Positions 21,942 through 34,165 of a stretch of 64,000 nucleotides of DNA are shown here, one piece after another. The stretch comes from Nepenthes gracilis (lineage: Eukaryota > Streptophyta > Magnoliopsida > Caryophyllales > Nepenthaceae), in contig BSYO01000013.1 in assembly GCA_033239525.1 (NCBI GenBank), forward strand, positions 10,316,501 to 10,380,500. The letters are read 5' to 3'. The notes beneath the pieces are model-generated. The model did no database searches. It saw only the letters and a program-made list of their open reading frames with translations, and was not told the origin of the DNA. A program made the position numbers and the translations under genes. Position 1 is the first letter of the stretch, and each line of letters opens with the position of its first letter.

Positions 21942-24103
21942 TGTAAGGTTCCAGATTCTGCAAGATAATAATAAGAAAATAATTAAGTTAATGTATTTAA
22001 GATTAGGCTTAAGCATACGTGGAAAATTAGTATCGGAAGTAAAAGGAGGAGTCGAGAAGCCCGGCGCCCAAGTGGCACTCAAGGTGTGCCCAGGGCACGT
22101 TTGGCGGAATCGCTGCACCTGAGGCACGCTCGAGCGTGCCTAGGGTGCATTTGGCAGAACCGGCCACTCGATAAGCGCGGCCTCTCAGATGCTTTGACGC
22201 TCGATGAGCACTTGACCTGTTCTTGAGCACCATCTTATATATATAAGCGTGCACACGCTTCTTTCTGTCATTTTTGCATGGATCTGAGAAAGAAAAGAGA
22301 AATAGAGCATAAGGGGAAGACAGAGGAAGAAGAGTTTGAGGGTTCTGAGTTTGATTCCAAGTTAGAAATGGTTAGAAAAGTGATAGATCGGGTCGAGACA
22401 AGTGCACCCATATACTTTTATTTCTTTTGTTGCATATTTTTTTCTTTTTCTCAGATATTTTTGTTCTAATACCCGTCTGAGTATATGTATTTTGTAAAAT
22501 TCACATCTTGAGCATGATTATTTGATAATTTAGTATACAATTTGGTATTTTATACGGTATTTTGTATATGGAAACCCTGACTTGCGCCCGGACCACTTTT
22601 ACCCATTTATTTTGAAATTTATGCACAATTTGGTTTTGGATAATTGAAACCTATGACTTGAGTATGAACATTTATCGGTTTGGTGTCCGCTTTTCCATAT
22701 TTGATGTAGTTTGTTTCTAACATAATCCTAACCCGCGCCCCACACATTTTCTTCTCTGTTCTTTGAAATTAATGCATAAAGTAGACTTAGAAAATTGAAC
22801 CCTAATTTATGAACGTGATTGATTGACATTTAATTTCATGAATTATGGATATGTTAATTTTTTATATTTTAAAAATCATGTTATGAATTGTTTATGAAAG
22901 AATTTATCGTCTGGAAGTTCTAAAATTTTACTTAGTTTAATGTTGTAAGAATTTTCTAATTATTTTAAGCTCTAAAAGAAATTATGCATGTAATTAAGAT
23001 CATGTGATGACTCAAACTCACAAAGATATGAAAATATATATCTGTACAAGTTTATTGAAAAATGATCAAGGAGAGATATTTTGCAATTAAGTAAAAGACT
23101 AATGAACCGTTCTCCAAAAAGAGTGAAAATGAAAAATTTATTGATTTAAGAGTAGAATTTCCTAAGAAAATAAGGGATTAAGAACTTAGATTGAGAAATA
23201 TACATCAGACAGTATATTTTAACATATCTTAGTATATTATAATGTAAGGTTGTTGTTTGCTAAGGGCCGCGTGCGACAAGACCCCATCTATAAGAATTAT
23301 ATGTAGATGGCGCTTCTAGGTCTTGAATAGGAGGAGATAGCTTTTGATTATATGAGAGCAAACACAATCCAGATTACGACCAACGGCTCCTTTAGTTAGT
23401 AAGGCCTGTTGGTCCTAATCCCTAATGAAATAAGTTTTCAGTATACTTGAATGAATAAAGAACTATAAAAAGGATTAAAGGAAATTGAAAGATATTATGA
23501 AAACATTCTTTTCTAATTTATGTTTTATAATCACGCATGCATCTCTATTCCTTCCTATATGCATTATTATGAATTGAATTATGAAATTTGCATGTTCCTT
23601 ATTATATATGTATACTGTTGAGTATTTGGCTCACTCCTTACTGTTTTGTTTAACCTCCTCAGATAATCAGCATGAGTTTATATTCAACGAGAAGGAGTAA
23701 AGGATTAATGTTTAGGTTAGGGCTTGGGATGTTGTATTTTGTATTTTGAGGGATTTTTATTTTATATTTTTGTTATAGATGATGATTCTTTTAGGATCAA
23801 GAGGATTGTATATATATGTTTTGTTCTTTTGTAATTTCTTATAGTAGCCATCTGCTTTAACTGGATATGGCATATTGGATTACAAAATGCTTCCGTAGGT
23901 TTCGTGATGAGTAATTTTCAGAGATTAGTGGCCTCTCTTTGTTCCGACATGATATCAAAACTGTAAATATATTGTGGCTTTTTAGATCCTATGTTTGTAT
24001 TTTGTGGATATATATATATATTGTACAAGTTTTGTATTAGTCTGACGGCCATATTACAGCCGAAAGTTTATTGAATTTTGGTTTGGAAATACGGTACATC
24101 ACA
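21942..24103 (+). repeat. Gypsy 3' LTR (plus)
   Basis: Starts TGTAAGGTTCCAG right after the polypurine tract and ends ACATCACA; length 2,162 bp. It carries a CTCGAG site at 22,129 in a GC-rich U3, a palindromic TATA box (CTTATATATATAAG, about 22,234-22,247) and a leader with GATCGGGTCGAGACAAGTGC. The last 100 bases match the minus LTRs at 24,207 and 16,893. It belongs to the pol at 19,141-21,881. No plus LTR in the window is a convincing partner by similarity, and the sequence after 24,103 gives no target duplication with the left side of 7,461. Confidence 0.8.
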
Positions 24104-24206
24104 ACCATCCTATGCCTACATTAACTTATTTTATCTAGCCTATACTATCCTAGGCTTCCGCATAAGATTCAGATCAAGTTTAACGCATCTTATCTCTGAA
24201 ACCAAC
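24104..24206 (-). mobile_element. Gypsy leader and primer site (minus)
   Basis: Sense strand reads ACTGGTTTCAGAG as the primer site (usually TTGGTATCAGAG) beside the LTR at 24,207, then a leader with TTATGCGGAAGCCTAGGATA matching 10,110 and 16,850. The rest of the internal region is cut off at 24,103 by the plus-strand 3' LTR. Confidence 0.75.
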
Positions 24207-26261
24207 TGTGACGGACCACATTTTTCAACTGGAATTCGGTAGAGTTTCAGCTATAAAACGGTCACAAAACTAATAAAAACCTGTATAAAAATCCATGTAC
24301 AACATAAATATACATCCACAACTCACAACACAGGATCCAATAGTGCAACACAACACGTGGCACCAACGTAACAACACTGGTTACAATGTCGGCTTAGATA
24401 AAATGCAACTAGGTACCTACACAAATGATAAAAACCTGTGGAAGCATATACATCCATCAAATATAATGGAAACTAGCTATATGTATATCATCACATACAA
24501 CTACATTGATATACAATCCATCTACTCAAAATATACAAAAGACTCCACATAGGGGTACAAAATGACAACATCTAAGTCCTCAAAAGTATTCTCCAAGTCT
24601 TCAGCGTAGCTAACTCCTAATCATCACTCTGCCTCATCAGGTATAAGTGCGTACTCATTTGGAGAAAAAAATAGTATGTATGAGTTAAATACTCAACAAT
24701 GCACAATATAATTAAGGATAATATGCAATATACACATGGAATAAAGCAAGGGAAGGGAATAAGAACAGTATATGAATGCATAAACATGAAATATAAACAA
24801 ATACATTTCCGAAACATATTTATCTTTCTCATTTTATTCTAATCCTTTTAGATTCTAAAACATGTAAAAATTTTATTATCTTTGTGGATTAGGGCCAGTA
24901 GGTCTTACCAACTAATAGTGCAGTCGAATAAGAAAATGAATGATTTGCTTCTACACATTCTAAAGTACAACCCACACAATTCAATACCTCGTGGTGAGCG
25001 GTATACCTTTCTTCCGCTATACAGAGCCATAAAAACATATACCACCATATCTCCCGTGACCCAGAGGCAATCCTCGTACTTTTTCAGTAATATCCTAAGA
25101 CATGCCAGGGAATACTACCATATGAAATACAAATTCTCGGTCTAATTTTATATTTACTTATTCTTAAAGAAATTTTATATCCATTATTAACACTTTGTTT
25201 TCACTCTGGGAGAAAAAAATTATCAAATATAACGTATCATGAAATTTTTTTCTTATACAATTCATAATTGCATAATTCTTATGAGTTTAAATCTCTACAT
25301 AACTTAAATTACATGCATAATGGATATAAAGTATGAAAAAAATTAAAAATTCTTATCACCATGAGCCAAACATAACTTTAGAGTTTCTAGATAATAAATT
25401 CATTTACAAATGCATATAACATAATTTTGAGAGCATATACAAGATAATATAAATAATGTACATGTGAATAAATATCATGATTTATATTTGATAATATTTT
25501 TGATTTACATAAAATTAACATATATAAAATATATATGAATAAATACCAAATAATCAAAGTACCCACTTTCATAAAGTTAAAATTTCAATTTCCTAAGGCC
25601 AAATCATCTGAGGAACACGAGTTAGGGTTTTGTGGGACCAAAATACCGCACAAATCTTATATATCGGATATGAAATCGAAATATTTATATATTTAATATA
25701 TGTGTATCATAAAAATAAAAGTATGGATGGATATTGAGATAAAAATACCAAAAGAGATCGGGACAAAAAGTGAAAAGAAAGTAAGAAAAGGGTATGAGTG
25801 CACTTGCCTCGACTCTATCTATAACATTTCTAACTAACTCTAATTCGGATTTGAATTCGGGAATCTTGATTACCACTTTCTCTCTCTTCTCCTCTCTCTC
25901 TGGACCGTTGCAAAATAATGCATGAAAACCTGAATGTGTTTTTATAAACAAACTGGCTCGAGTGTTAGTCGAACGCTGGTCGAGTGCCAGCATACTCATA
26001 CAAGTCGTGCTCGAGCGTGCATCGAGCGCATATCAAGCGTGACATTCTGCCAAACGCACCCCAAGTGCGCTCGCGCATGCCTCAGGTGTGGGTATTCTGC
26101 CAACCGTGCCCTGGGTGTGCCTCGAGCACAACTTAGACACCAAGCCTCCTGACTCCTCTTTTACTTCCGAAACTAATATTCCGCATATACTTAAACCTTA
26201 TCTTAATTATATTATCTTAATTACTTCTTAATTACTATATTTTAAAATCTAGAACCTTCCA
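24207..26261 (-). repeat. Gypsy 5' LTR (minus)
   Basis: TGTGACGGACCACATTTTTC at the left, beside the primer site, and sense start TGGAAGGTTC at 26,261 give 2,055 bp. Sense U3 carries CTCGAG at about 25,955, 26,009 and 26,116, then TATAAAAA at about 25,940. Closely related to 6,148-7,460. It joins minus-strand copia gag sequence at 26,262. Confidence 0.8.
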
Positions 26262-27490
26262 TATGTCATCTTCTAATTTTAGAGCAGAGGTATGATCTAA
26301 TGTAAATGTTCTGTAGAAATATTTTGCATTGATCCTGGGGAATTATTGGCTTTTTAAATCTGTCTATTAATAATATTGGCAGTGTTGGATGACTTGTTCT
26401 TGTAAAATGATTTATGTCCTTGAGGAAAACCATGAAGCTTGTAACACTTCATAATAGTATGCCCTGATATTTTACCGTGTATAAAGACAAACTTTAGAAT
26501 AATTCTAAGATTAGATTTGAAGCAATTATAAAGAGAACGACCGTTTATTTTATAATGAGTACAGTATCACTTCTTAAAGCCATTTCCATCATCAAAATGT
26601 TCGGCAGCCATGATAAAAGTAGTACTAGCATTTGAAGATATTTGCTTTATTTTCTTTTCCTATTATACCAAAGCATATGCCTCATTTATATCCAAGAAGA
26701 ATTTATGGAGTAAGATTTAAGCCCTAATATTTCTAAAGTCAGAATTAAGACCCATAAGAAATTTTATAACCCAATATTTTTGTTGATTTGAATACATAAT
26801 TTTTATACTTCCACAAAAACAAGTAAAAATGAACTCATAATTCTGTATTTCATCAAAAAGCCCCTTTAATTTCAAGTAATATATGCCAATATTATCATCA
26901 CATTGATTAGGATCATGTATTATCTGTTTTACTTCAAACAATCGTGGGCCGTTATCTTGAGCATCCATTTATTCCAATTTTCTCTATAATTGAAAAAAAC
27001 TATTAATGTAAATGATGTTATTGATTTTAGGAGATACCACATTTTGTAGCTATATAAATGCATCATTGTATTCTATCCAGGATTCATATAAAGGGGCACT
27101 TCTATCTTTTAATTGAGGCAAACTTCTATCAATGAATCAAAGTTTTCTTTTAATATGAAGTGTCCTTGTTACAATTTCAGCCCAAGAATGATAATTATCA
27201 ATATTAGGGAAATATTAGTGAGAAGAGTACCTAGTCCATCGTTTGGATTGATGAAAAATGGACAATTTGAATTTTTTTCGATTATAATTCACCTAAGTTC
27301 TTGATCCAATTGAGGATTCTAGTGATAAGGTTGCTCTCATTTCTTCCATGGAAGAATGATATGAAAATAACTGGCAAAATTGCTTCTCTAATACCTTAAC
27401 AGATTTTTGTGAATATGATCCTTGTAGGATGAGAATTATCAGAGAACTATGTTCTCCTTTATTATGAATAATTTTTCGTACATACACGAA
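26262..27490 (-). pseudogene. Ty1/copia gag fragment
   Basis: Sense order: an N-terminal part near 27,340-27,050 with HQSND, NIDNYHSWAEIVTRTLHIK and a SWIEYNDAFI block, as in UBN2-type copia gags; then NGPRLFEVKQIIHDPNQ, YYLKLKGLFDEIQNYEF, CFCGS and VIKFLMGLNSDFRNIRA (26,968-26,717); then a zinc-knuckle region with KISGHTIMKCYKLHGFP near 26,440. The knuckle keeps the H and last C. Stops and frame changes are frequent. The capsid is cut at 26,262 by the gypsy LTR and pol is absent. Confidence 0.82.
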
Positions 27491-27968
27491 ATGTTGAAGA
27501 TCAATATATATACAAAGTATACAATTAATCTAACCCATCCAATCAAACTAAATCTGATCCATTAAAGCAAGAGAAATTGTGTTAGTTTGTAAGGTAGAAA
27601 ACCAGCAAATGGAGGAACTGATCCAAGTGATAGCAAATTAACCAATCATCTTCATGTAAATCAAAACTTAAGGATTGTAAACACATTAAGATGAAGCCCG
27701 TGGATGATAATCAAAAGAAGATATAGCAAAAATATATCATCTTCAAATGTTGATAGAAGCTGGAGTAGATTTGTATATTCACAAGAAACTAACTAGCTCA
27801 ATTATCCATATATAATCAACCATAGTGTGTGTGACAAGTACAAGCACATGCGTAGGAACTTATTTATGAGAGATATATCATATGTCTAGCTATAGCCAAT
27901 GTAACAATAGCATGAAGCTCAATAAAAAAGTAACTTGAGAGGAACATATCAACGGCAGATTATGAACT
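27491..27968. other. Unassigned AT-rich stretch, possible copia LTR
   Basis: TGTTGAAGATC at 27,493 followed by a TATATATA run could be the sense 3' end of a minus copia LTR belonging to the gag on its left. No primer site matching tRNA-iMet is visible between it and the gag, and the other boundary is unclear. No coding region is supported. Confidence 0.3.
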
Positions 27969-29030
27969 TTAGAAATAGAACACTATAGACATTAACAGAT
28001 TCTCTTCTTCTTGTTGTGTAATATTAATATTTAGTAGAGACATGTTTACATCCTTAACCATCACAACATATGCTTTCCCCAAATTACTTGGCTTCCTATT
28101 TGTTTTCCCTATTGGGTGGGGGCATTCTTTCATCATGTGGCTGGATTTGCCATAGTTGAAGCAAGTTTCCATTTGCTTCTAGGAAGACTTCCCATCATGG
28201 AACTACCCCCACATGGCATCTTTGTGTGTTGCCTCCTAGTCGCCCTGTGAACTTTTGCAGCTTTATTAGTCCATCTATCATTGGATTCAAAACTCCCGTA
28301 TGATCCTCCTAACCAAACTCTGGCATCCTTTGCCAACATTCTTTTTCTAATAAAACTTTGCCCTTTAAATTTCTTATTTTATGAGTAGGACTTTGTCCAA
28401 CACCTCCCCATATATTTAGGATCTAAAAGGTATCAATTATCTCTTTAACGAATTGTTCAATCCTTGAAGGAACTTTCGAATCCACTTTGCCACATCAAGC
28501 ATAATGTGCGGTGTGAATTGGTTGAGCTTGATGAATTTCGCATTATATTCTACTATGGAGTGACTTTTTTATCTCAACCATAAGAATTCATCGTCCTTTA
28601 ATTCTTTAAAACTGACTCAAAAATATATATCATTAAGTAACTCCATAAACACCTATCATAGAATCTTGCTATTTTTTTTTCTACAACTTTTTTGTCATTG
28701 CCTACTAATGATCGGCTTTTTCGTCAACTTTGTAGATAGCCAACCTCACATTCTCGTTCTCAGGACATTCAACAACCTCAAAAACATTCTCAATATGCCA
28801 GATCGATATTTCCACTTTCGTGGGATCTTGATCACCTAAAAAAATAGGAACTCTCTTATTCGTGAACTGCTCATTGACCATCATTCCTCTTCTAGGATTC
28901 CATCCCCTCCAACCAACTTTATTCGGCCCTAGATTCCATTGTGGTATACGGATTAGTGGGTCCATAATTTTATCCATGCCATCATCGCGTGTTATTCTTT
29001 TTCCCTGTTAAAACCTTCATTACCTTTTTG
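27969..29030 (-). pseudogene. Ty3/gypsy gag fragment
   Basis: Sense order: a start-like MSRQKG near 29,035, GWNPRRG and RVPIFLGDQDPTKVEISIWH (usually FxGxxDPxxAexWl) near 28,840, IENVFEVVECPENE, then YNAKFIKLNQFTPHI and IRKFLQGLNNSLKR near 28,450, and a zinc knuckle TCFNYGKSSHMMKECP at about 28,120-28,170 whose second Cys has become Tyr. Domain order fits a gypsy gag capsid plus nucleocapsid. Frameshifts and stops are many. The 5' LTR adjoins at 29,130. Protease and pol are missing to the left. Confidence 0.82.
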
Positions 29031-29113
29031 TCTTGACATCCTATATCTATCACACCGCCCATTACAAAAGTTTAGTATCCTTCATATTCACTTAATAGGT
29101 CCCTTCACAACTT

Positions 29114-29126
29114 GCTCTACTTCCAA
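29114..29126 (-). promoter_or_regulatory. Degenerate tRNA-iMet primer site
   Basis: Sense TTGGAAGTAGAGC agrees with TTGGTATCAGAGC at 10 of 13 positions and lies three bases inside the LTR end at 29,130, the correct place for a primer binding site of the gag-bearing gypsy element. Confidence 0.55.
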
Positions 29127-29129
29127 CTC

Positions 29130-30458
29130 TGTCACAACTGGGATTCACATCTAAGAATAAGTACTAATCATCTAGAACTGTGACTTTGCATGAATTTTCA
29201 TTAACAAATTCCATAATATACATACAAGATAATCGTTCTAGGATATGGTCAAATTTACTATAATTTGATCTTCAATATGAAGAACCTTCTTGAACACAAT
29301 TTTCAAAATATTGACCTCATGTCTATGCTATCATCCAATATTTTACAGAAAATTAAAATGATATACCAAATCATGGTCGTATTGTAATAATTATACAAAC
29401 CAAAGAATACATAAAACACTTAAATTATTTTCCCACTCAACAATAACAAAATACATAATAAAACATTTTAATCCTATAATCTTCCACTGCATACGCCCAG
29501 TGATTTGATATTTCTAAGAAGTCCAAGCCTTCTAATCTAGAATGGTGACAAAGCAAGGTAACCCAATATCTTAGTAAGAAAATAAAGAATAATATAATAA
29601 ATATAGATATAATGAATAGGTGATAAAGAAAATATAAACAAATAATAAATTGATAAAAGATCGAGATAACCTTTCTGATATATTAAATTCAATCAAGGCC
29701 TGTTTAAATCCATGAATGGACCATTTATAAATCACCCTATAGGCTAGGCTTTACCCTTTGTTATTACTCATGGGGGGACTATATATGATATTATTTTGAT
29801 ATATTATGACATATCATAATATATGTACTTTTTATAATTTTTTTATGATGCTTTATTTTGAATAAAATATGAAAAAAATTTACAAAATGACATCATTTTG
29901 AAAAATGGGACAAAATAAACTTTTTATAAATTTAGATATAAAGATTTAACATAATTCTTACAAAATAAGAAAAATGCAAAAAGATTCTTCAAAATTCTTG
30001 CATACACAAACATGCAAGAGTAATTCATTATAAATCTCAGGGTTTTCAATAATTATTTATAAATATATATAATTTGCTTCATAGTATAAGAAATCCAATA
30101 AATAATAGATATGCATACAAGCTAGATACCAAAAAGAATTTGGATAAATACTTGCATGTGACTTAGAAGGATGAAATCTCAAATTATAAACAATATAAAA
30201 AGAAAATTCAGAAATTTTAGCAAAAAAATGTAAAAGATTAGGTTTAAAATCTACATATCTTGACATAAATTCAAACAATCCTTCAAGTTTTTGCTCTAAA
30301 AGCTTTTTCTTCTTCCTCTCTTTCTTGTCCTCTTCTCCTACTCTCTCCTCTCTCTAGAAATTCTAAAAAGTGGGATACCAATTATATAAATATCAAATAA
30401 TAAATTGGAGCAAATGTATTAGTTATACATATATCGGGTGTGATGCCTAATTTTAACA
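29130..30458 (-). repeat. Gypsy 5' LTR (minus) of the gag element
   Basis: TGTCACAACTGGG at the left and sense start TGTTAAAATTAGGCATC at the right bound 1,329 bp. A pyrimidine-rich leader at 30,295-30,357 and TATATAAATA at about 30,383 place the promoter in the minus orientation. Contains no coding region; the 73-codon ORF at 30,057-30,278 lies in the LTR. Confidence 0.6.
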
Positions 30459-31204
30459 TTCAAATGCTCCCTCATCAAACGTGGAGCTATTAGAACTAAG
30501 ATGCTCAAGTGTTCTTCATATATACAATAGTTAGAAAGATATTACATCAAATATACTTATGTATAACTCAAGCTCCCATCGTGTTTTCATCACTATGGTT
30601 CAATACCTAATTTCTAACCTAAACTCACAATTAACCTTAATAATTCATCAAATTAATTTAATTCAAACAACATTATACATATATTTAATATTTGGATATC
30701 ATAGAGGTAGTCCATGACTTTTAATCTAAAAGGGGTAATAAAGCAAGGTGAATTAAAATGCTTATCCAATAAATAATAGAGTTAACAATAAATATGAATC
30801 ATCAAAAATATACAAAAAGGAATAATGAACCAAAAGCTAGTGATAAATCTCAATGGTTATAGTAAATATATAAAGTTAAATTTATATAATTTTTTTCTAT
30901 AAAATGTGAGCCTCAATTTACTATTCAAGACCCATTAAGAGGGTTGTCTACATATCATTTATACAGATATGGCCATACTTACAATTATAACTCAAGACGA
31001 CCATTACTTAACCTTGTATTTTCTTAAGATATTTTAAAATAATATAATATAATTTTTATTAGTTTTATGAAAGTTTATTTTTTTAAAAAATATAAAAAAA
31101 ATTCTATGAAGATGCATACTTTTTAAAATTTGGAAATCAAGGGGGTTAACTCAACTTTATTGTAGATATTTTTTCAATTTTTGTAAAAAAGAAAGACATG
31201 TATT
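30459..31204 (-). repeat. Second, diverged gypsy LTR-like block
   Basis: Shares short landmarks in the same order with 29,460-29,800 (TTTGGATATC for TTTGATATTTC, AATAAAGCAAGGT for ACAAAGCAAGGT, a GACCCATTA/GGACCATTTA block). The Tork insertion splits it; the pyrimidine-rich leader and TATATATAAAC at 38,694-38,780 look like its continuation. Possibly the partner LTR of 29,130-30,458. Very diverged, so this is tentative. Confidence 0.4.
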
Positions 31205-31919
31205 TGTTAGAATTAATTACTTATTTAAACCGTGAGAAAATACGAAGCAGATAATAGCATGCACACAATAAATAACCACAAATGGTAAATGCACGATTTT
31301 TACGTGGAAAACTCCCTATGAAACATGGAGAAAAACCACGGGATACGGAGTCCGAAATTTTGACTAGCAATATTGATAGGTTATACAAACCCCAAATCAT
31401 AAGAATCAATATCAACTTGTTTTGTACTGCCCGTACAGGAAATATAAAGAGCAAGAGTAGAGATAAAACCCGACAGATGTTCTTCTCAGTAGCAAAAATT
31501 TCGTACGTGTGATTATTAAAGATTAGAACTTGATTGAAAACCCAACCGGTGGCTCAAATCTTCCTCTTCTCCTTCTTCTCTCCCTTTTTTCTTTTTTTCT
31601 TCTCTGGAACGGCGCTCAAAACTGATTGAAATTAACCTAAAAAGCAAAGTGCGTATTTTATATAATAGCGCGGGCCCGTCGAGCGCGCATCAGGCACAGG
31701 CCCACACTCGAGCGCCATTTGGGAGCACAGCGAGCGCTATACTATTGGAATTTGGGCTCGAGCGACATTCAGGCGAACAGCAAGCGGGGGCTTACTTGAA
31801 ACGTGGCTCGATTGCCCAACAGGCACAACTCGAGCCTTCCTCATGCGGTGAGAATATCTACCTCCATCCGCCATATCAAGTGGGTATATGTCCACACGAA
31901 AGTGACCCATAACCTAACA
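31205..31919 (-). repeat. Tork element 3' LTR
   Basis: Ends are TGTTAG and CTAACA. Sense TATATAAAA at about 31,655-31,663, with CTCGAG at 31,705, 31,755 and 31,830 upstream of it in sense. The block TTTTTACGTGGAAAACTC at 31,297 is shared with the 5' LTR at 34,990. The small ORFs inside are not genes. Confidence 0.88.
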
Positions 31920-31928
31920 AACTTCCCC

Positions 31929-32432
31929 TCATGACCACGTAGGGCCATTCATCGTCATCCCAACAATTGAACAGTAAGTTTCAAGCTTCCTCTTTTGTAA
32001 TACCTTGGTCATCATATCCGATCCATTCTCCTTGGTCCCGATCTTTTCCAGCACCAACAAACCCGTGTTAATAACATTCCGCACCCATTGATATCTCACA
32101 TCGATATGCTTTGATTTGGCGTGAAAAGACGAGTTTTTGCTAAGATAAATCACACTTTGATTATCGCAAAACAACATATATCATTTCTACTTGAGACTAA
32201 GTTTCCGAATGAATTTCTTCATCCATAGCACCTCCTTGCTTGCCTCCGTAATAGCAATGAATTCTGCTTCAGTAGTGGAGAGAGCAACATATCTTTGCAA
32301 TCTCGATTGCGAGAAAATGACTCCTCTCGCAAACATGACTAAATATCCCGAAATAGACTTCCGTGAATCGACATCACCGGCCATATCTGCATCAGTATAT
32401 CCAACCAGAAGGGGCACATTGCTTCCAAAGCA
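31929..32432 (-). pseudogene. Tork RNase H
   Basis: Sense: GYTDADMAGDVDSRKSISGY, VALSTTEAEFIAITEASKEV, then a stop pair near 32,180 and LFCDNQSVIYLSKN, FHAKSKHIDVRYQWVR. These keep the D-E-D catalytic residues of copia RNase H in separated frames. It is joined in frame to the end of integrase at about 32,432. Degrades RNA in RNA:DNA hybrids in active relatives. Confidence 0.88.
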
Positions 32433-33888
32433 CACGGGCTCTCCTCCGTCTGTGAGTAACACATACTCCTCGGCCGACAGACAAGTAGAGGGTCTTCGAT
32501 CTCTCATGGATCGTCGAAGTGGAACAGTCTCGATGGGCTCGGCAGTATCAAGAGGAATAGCCTCATCCTCATATCTATCGGGCACTGTAGTCTCGTGATA
32601 TTCTTCATCTTCATTATTGCCTTAACTTTCACTCTGATGACGAAAGGTGCTGGCGTAAGATCTGAATCACATGCCCGACTATCATCATTATTGGAGACAG
32701 ACTCTGAACCTTTGCCGATATCCTCTATAGTCTCGTTCTCAACAAATACGACATCCCTAGATCGAACCAGCTTCTTCTCAATCGGATCATACAGTTGATA
32801 TCCAAACTCATCTTTCCCGTAACCAAGAAATATACACTGTCTGGTCTTTGACTCTAACTTGGTCCTTTCATCTTTGGGAACATGAACAAAAACCTTACAT
32901 CCAAATACCCGCAAGTGATCGTAGGATATATCTTTTTCGATCCATATCTTTTCAGGCACTTCTCCATTCAATGTATCATGCGATGACAAATTGACGACAT
33001 GAGTCACGGCCCTCAAAGGTTTCCCCCAAAACGAGCCAGGAAGCTTCGCCTCCGAAAGCACACATCGGACCCTCTCCATCAAGTCTCATTCATCCTTTCG
33101 GCTACCCCATTTAGTTACGGTGTTTTCGGTGGAGTCTTATGATGGCGAATTTCATGAGATCGGCAATACTCATTAAACGCTCCGATGTACTCCCCACCAT
33201 TATCACTTCGGATGCATTTTAGTTTCTTTCTCATTCGCCTCTCAACTAAAGTGTGAAAATGTTTGAAGAACATGAAAGCTTGATCCTTCGGCGGATACAC
33301 CCATAGTTTTTGAGAACAGTCATCAATGAACGTGATGAAGTAAAGTGCTCATCCAAAAGTCTTCACCTTGAATGGGCCACATAAGTCGGTGTGGACCAAT
33401 TCAAGAAGATCAATTTTCCTTGTAGATGAATTTTTATTGAATGAAATCCGTCGTTTCTTTCCTGCCATGCAATGAGGATAAGTCTTCAGTTGAGCTATTT
33501 TTACACCCCGAAGGTAATTTTTCTTGGCTAAACAGTTTAGACCCTTCTCACCCATGTGGCTCAACCGACGATGTCACAAATCTGAAAGCTTCTCATCTCT
33601 AACAACATGCACATCTCCCGCTGCAATCGAGGCTTGCAACATATACAAGTTGGAAATTTTTCTGCCCCGAGGCACAACTAGAAATCCTCTAGTCAGCTTC
33701 TATACTCCTGCGCAGAATGTGTTCCAAAAACCCTTAACATCAAGCTTGTCAGCTGAGATCAGATTCAATCAAATATTCGAGACGTGTCTAACATCTTTCA
33801 ATAGCAACTTGGTTCCATTATTTATGGTGAGACACACATCACCATAGCCAGCAATGCGGGACATACCTTCATTGCCCATTTTCAACAC
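32433..33888 (-). pseudogene. Tork gag-pre-integrase and integrase
   Basis: Sense order: LSHMGEKGLNCLAKKNYL zinc-finger part, LLELVHTDLCGPFKV with the first catalytic D, IDDCS, KLKCIRSDNGGEYIGAFNEY with the second D (about 33,180-33,200), GVAERMNET with the E, then LPGSFWGKPLRAV, HLRVFGCKVFVHVPKDERTK, IFLGYGKDEFGYQLYDPIEK and SRDVVFVENE. The C-terminal linker ends RRSMRDRRPST, EEYVLLTDGGEP. All three catalytic residues survive although the frame is broken. The plus-strand ORFs here are shadows. Confidence 0.9.
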
Positions 33889-34165
33889 TCAGAAATCGCC
33901 AGGAGTGTATGATATGAAGAACTCTTTCTGTGACGTGACATGAAGTGAAGCACCACTATCCACCACCCAGCTTGTCTCAAGATCAGCCAGATTTACCACC
34001 TCATCCTCCTGACACACCAGCCAAAGATCACTCCCGGTTACAATAGTAGCTCTTTCTTCATCTTGAGTCATGTCAGCCTTATTCTCATTACTCTCAGCAT
34101 TCTCTCACTTTCACTTGTAGTAATGTTTCTTGATGTGTCCATTCTTTCCACAATGATGGCACTCG
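33889..34165 (-). pseudogene. Tork zinc knuckle and protease
   Basis: Sense: CHHCGKNGHIKKHY (last Cys replaced by Tyr) near 34,140, then LETSWVVDSGASLHVTSQKE with an intact DSGA active site at about 33,949-33,960 and SYTPGDF. Aspartic proteases of this type cut the polyprotein. The frame continues past a stop into pre-integrase. Confidence 0.88.

Noticed and set aside
7461..24103. One complete plus-strand gypsy element from the LTR at 7,461 to the LTR at 24,103
   Set aside because: The two LTRs differ strongly at their 3' ends and the outer flanks give no target duplication, so they are probably separate copies or a recombinant.
32191..32598. 135-codon plus-strand ORF
   Set aside because: Antisense shadow of the Tork integrase-RNase H frame, which carries recognisable motifs.
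33524..33847. 107-codon plus-strand ORF
   Set aside because: Antisense to Tork pre-integrase; no motif of its own.
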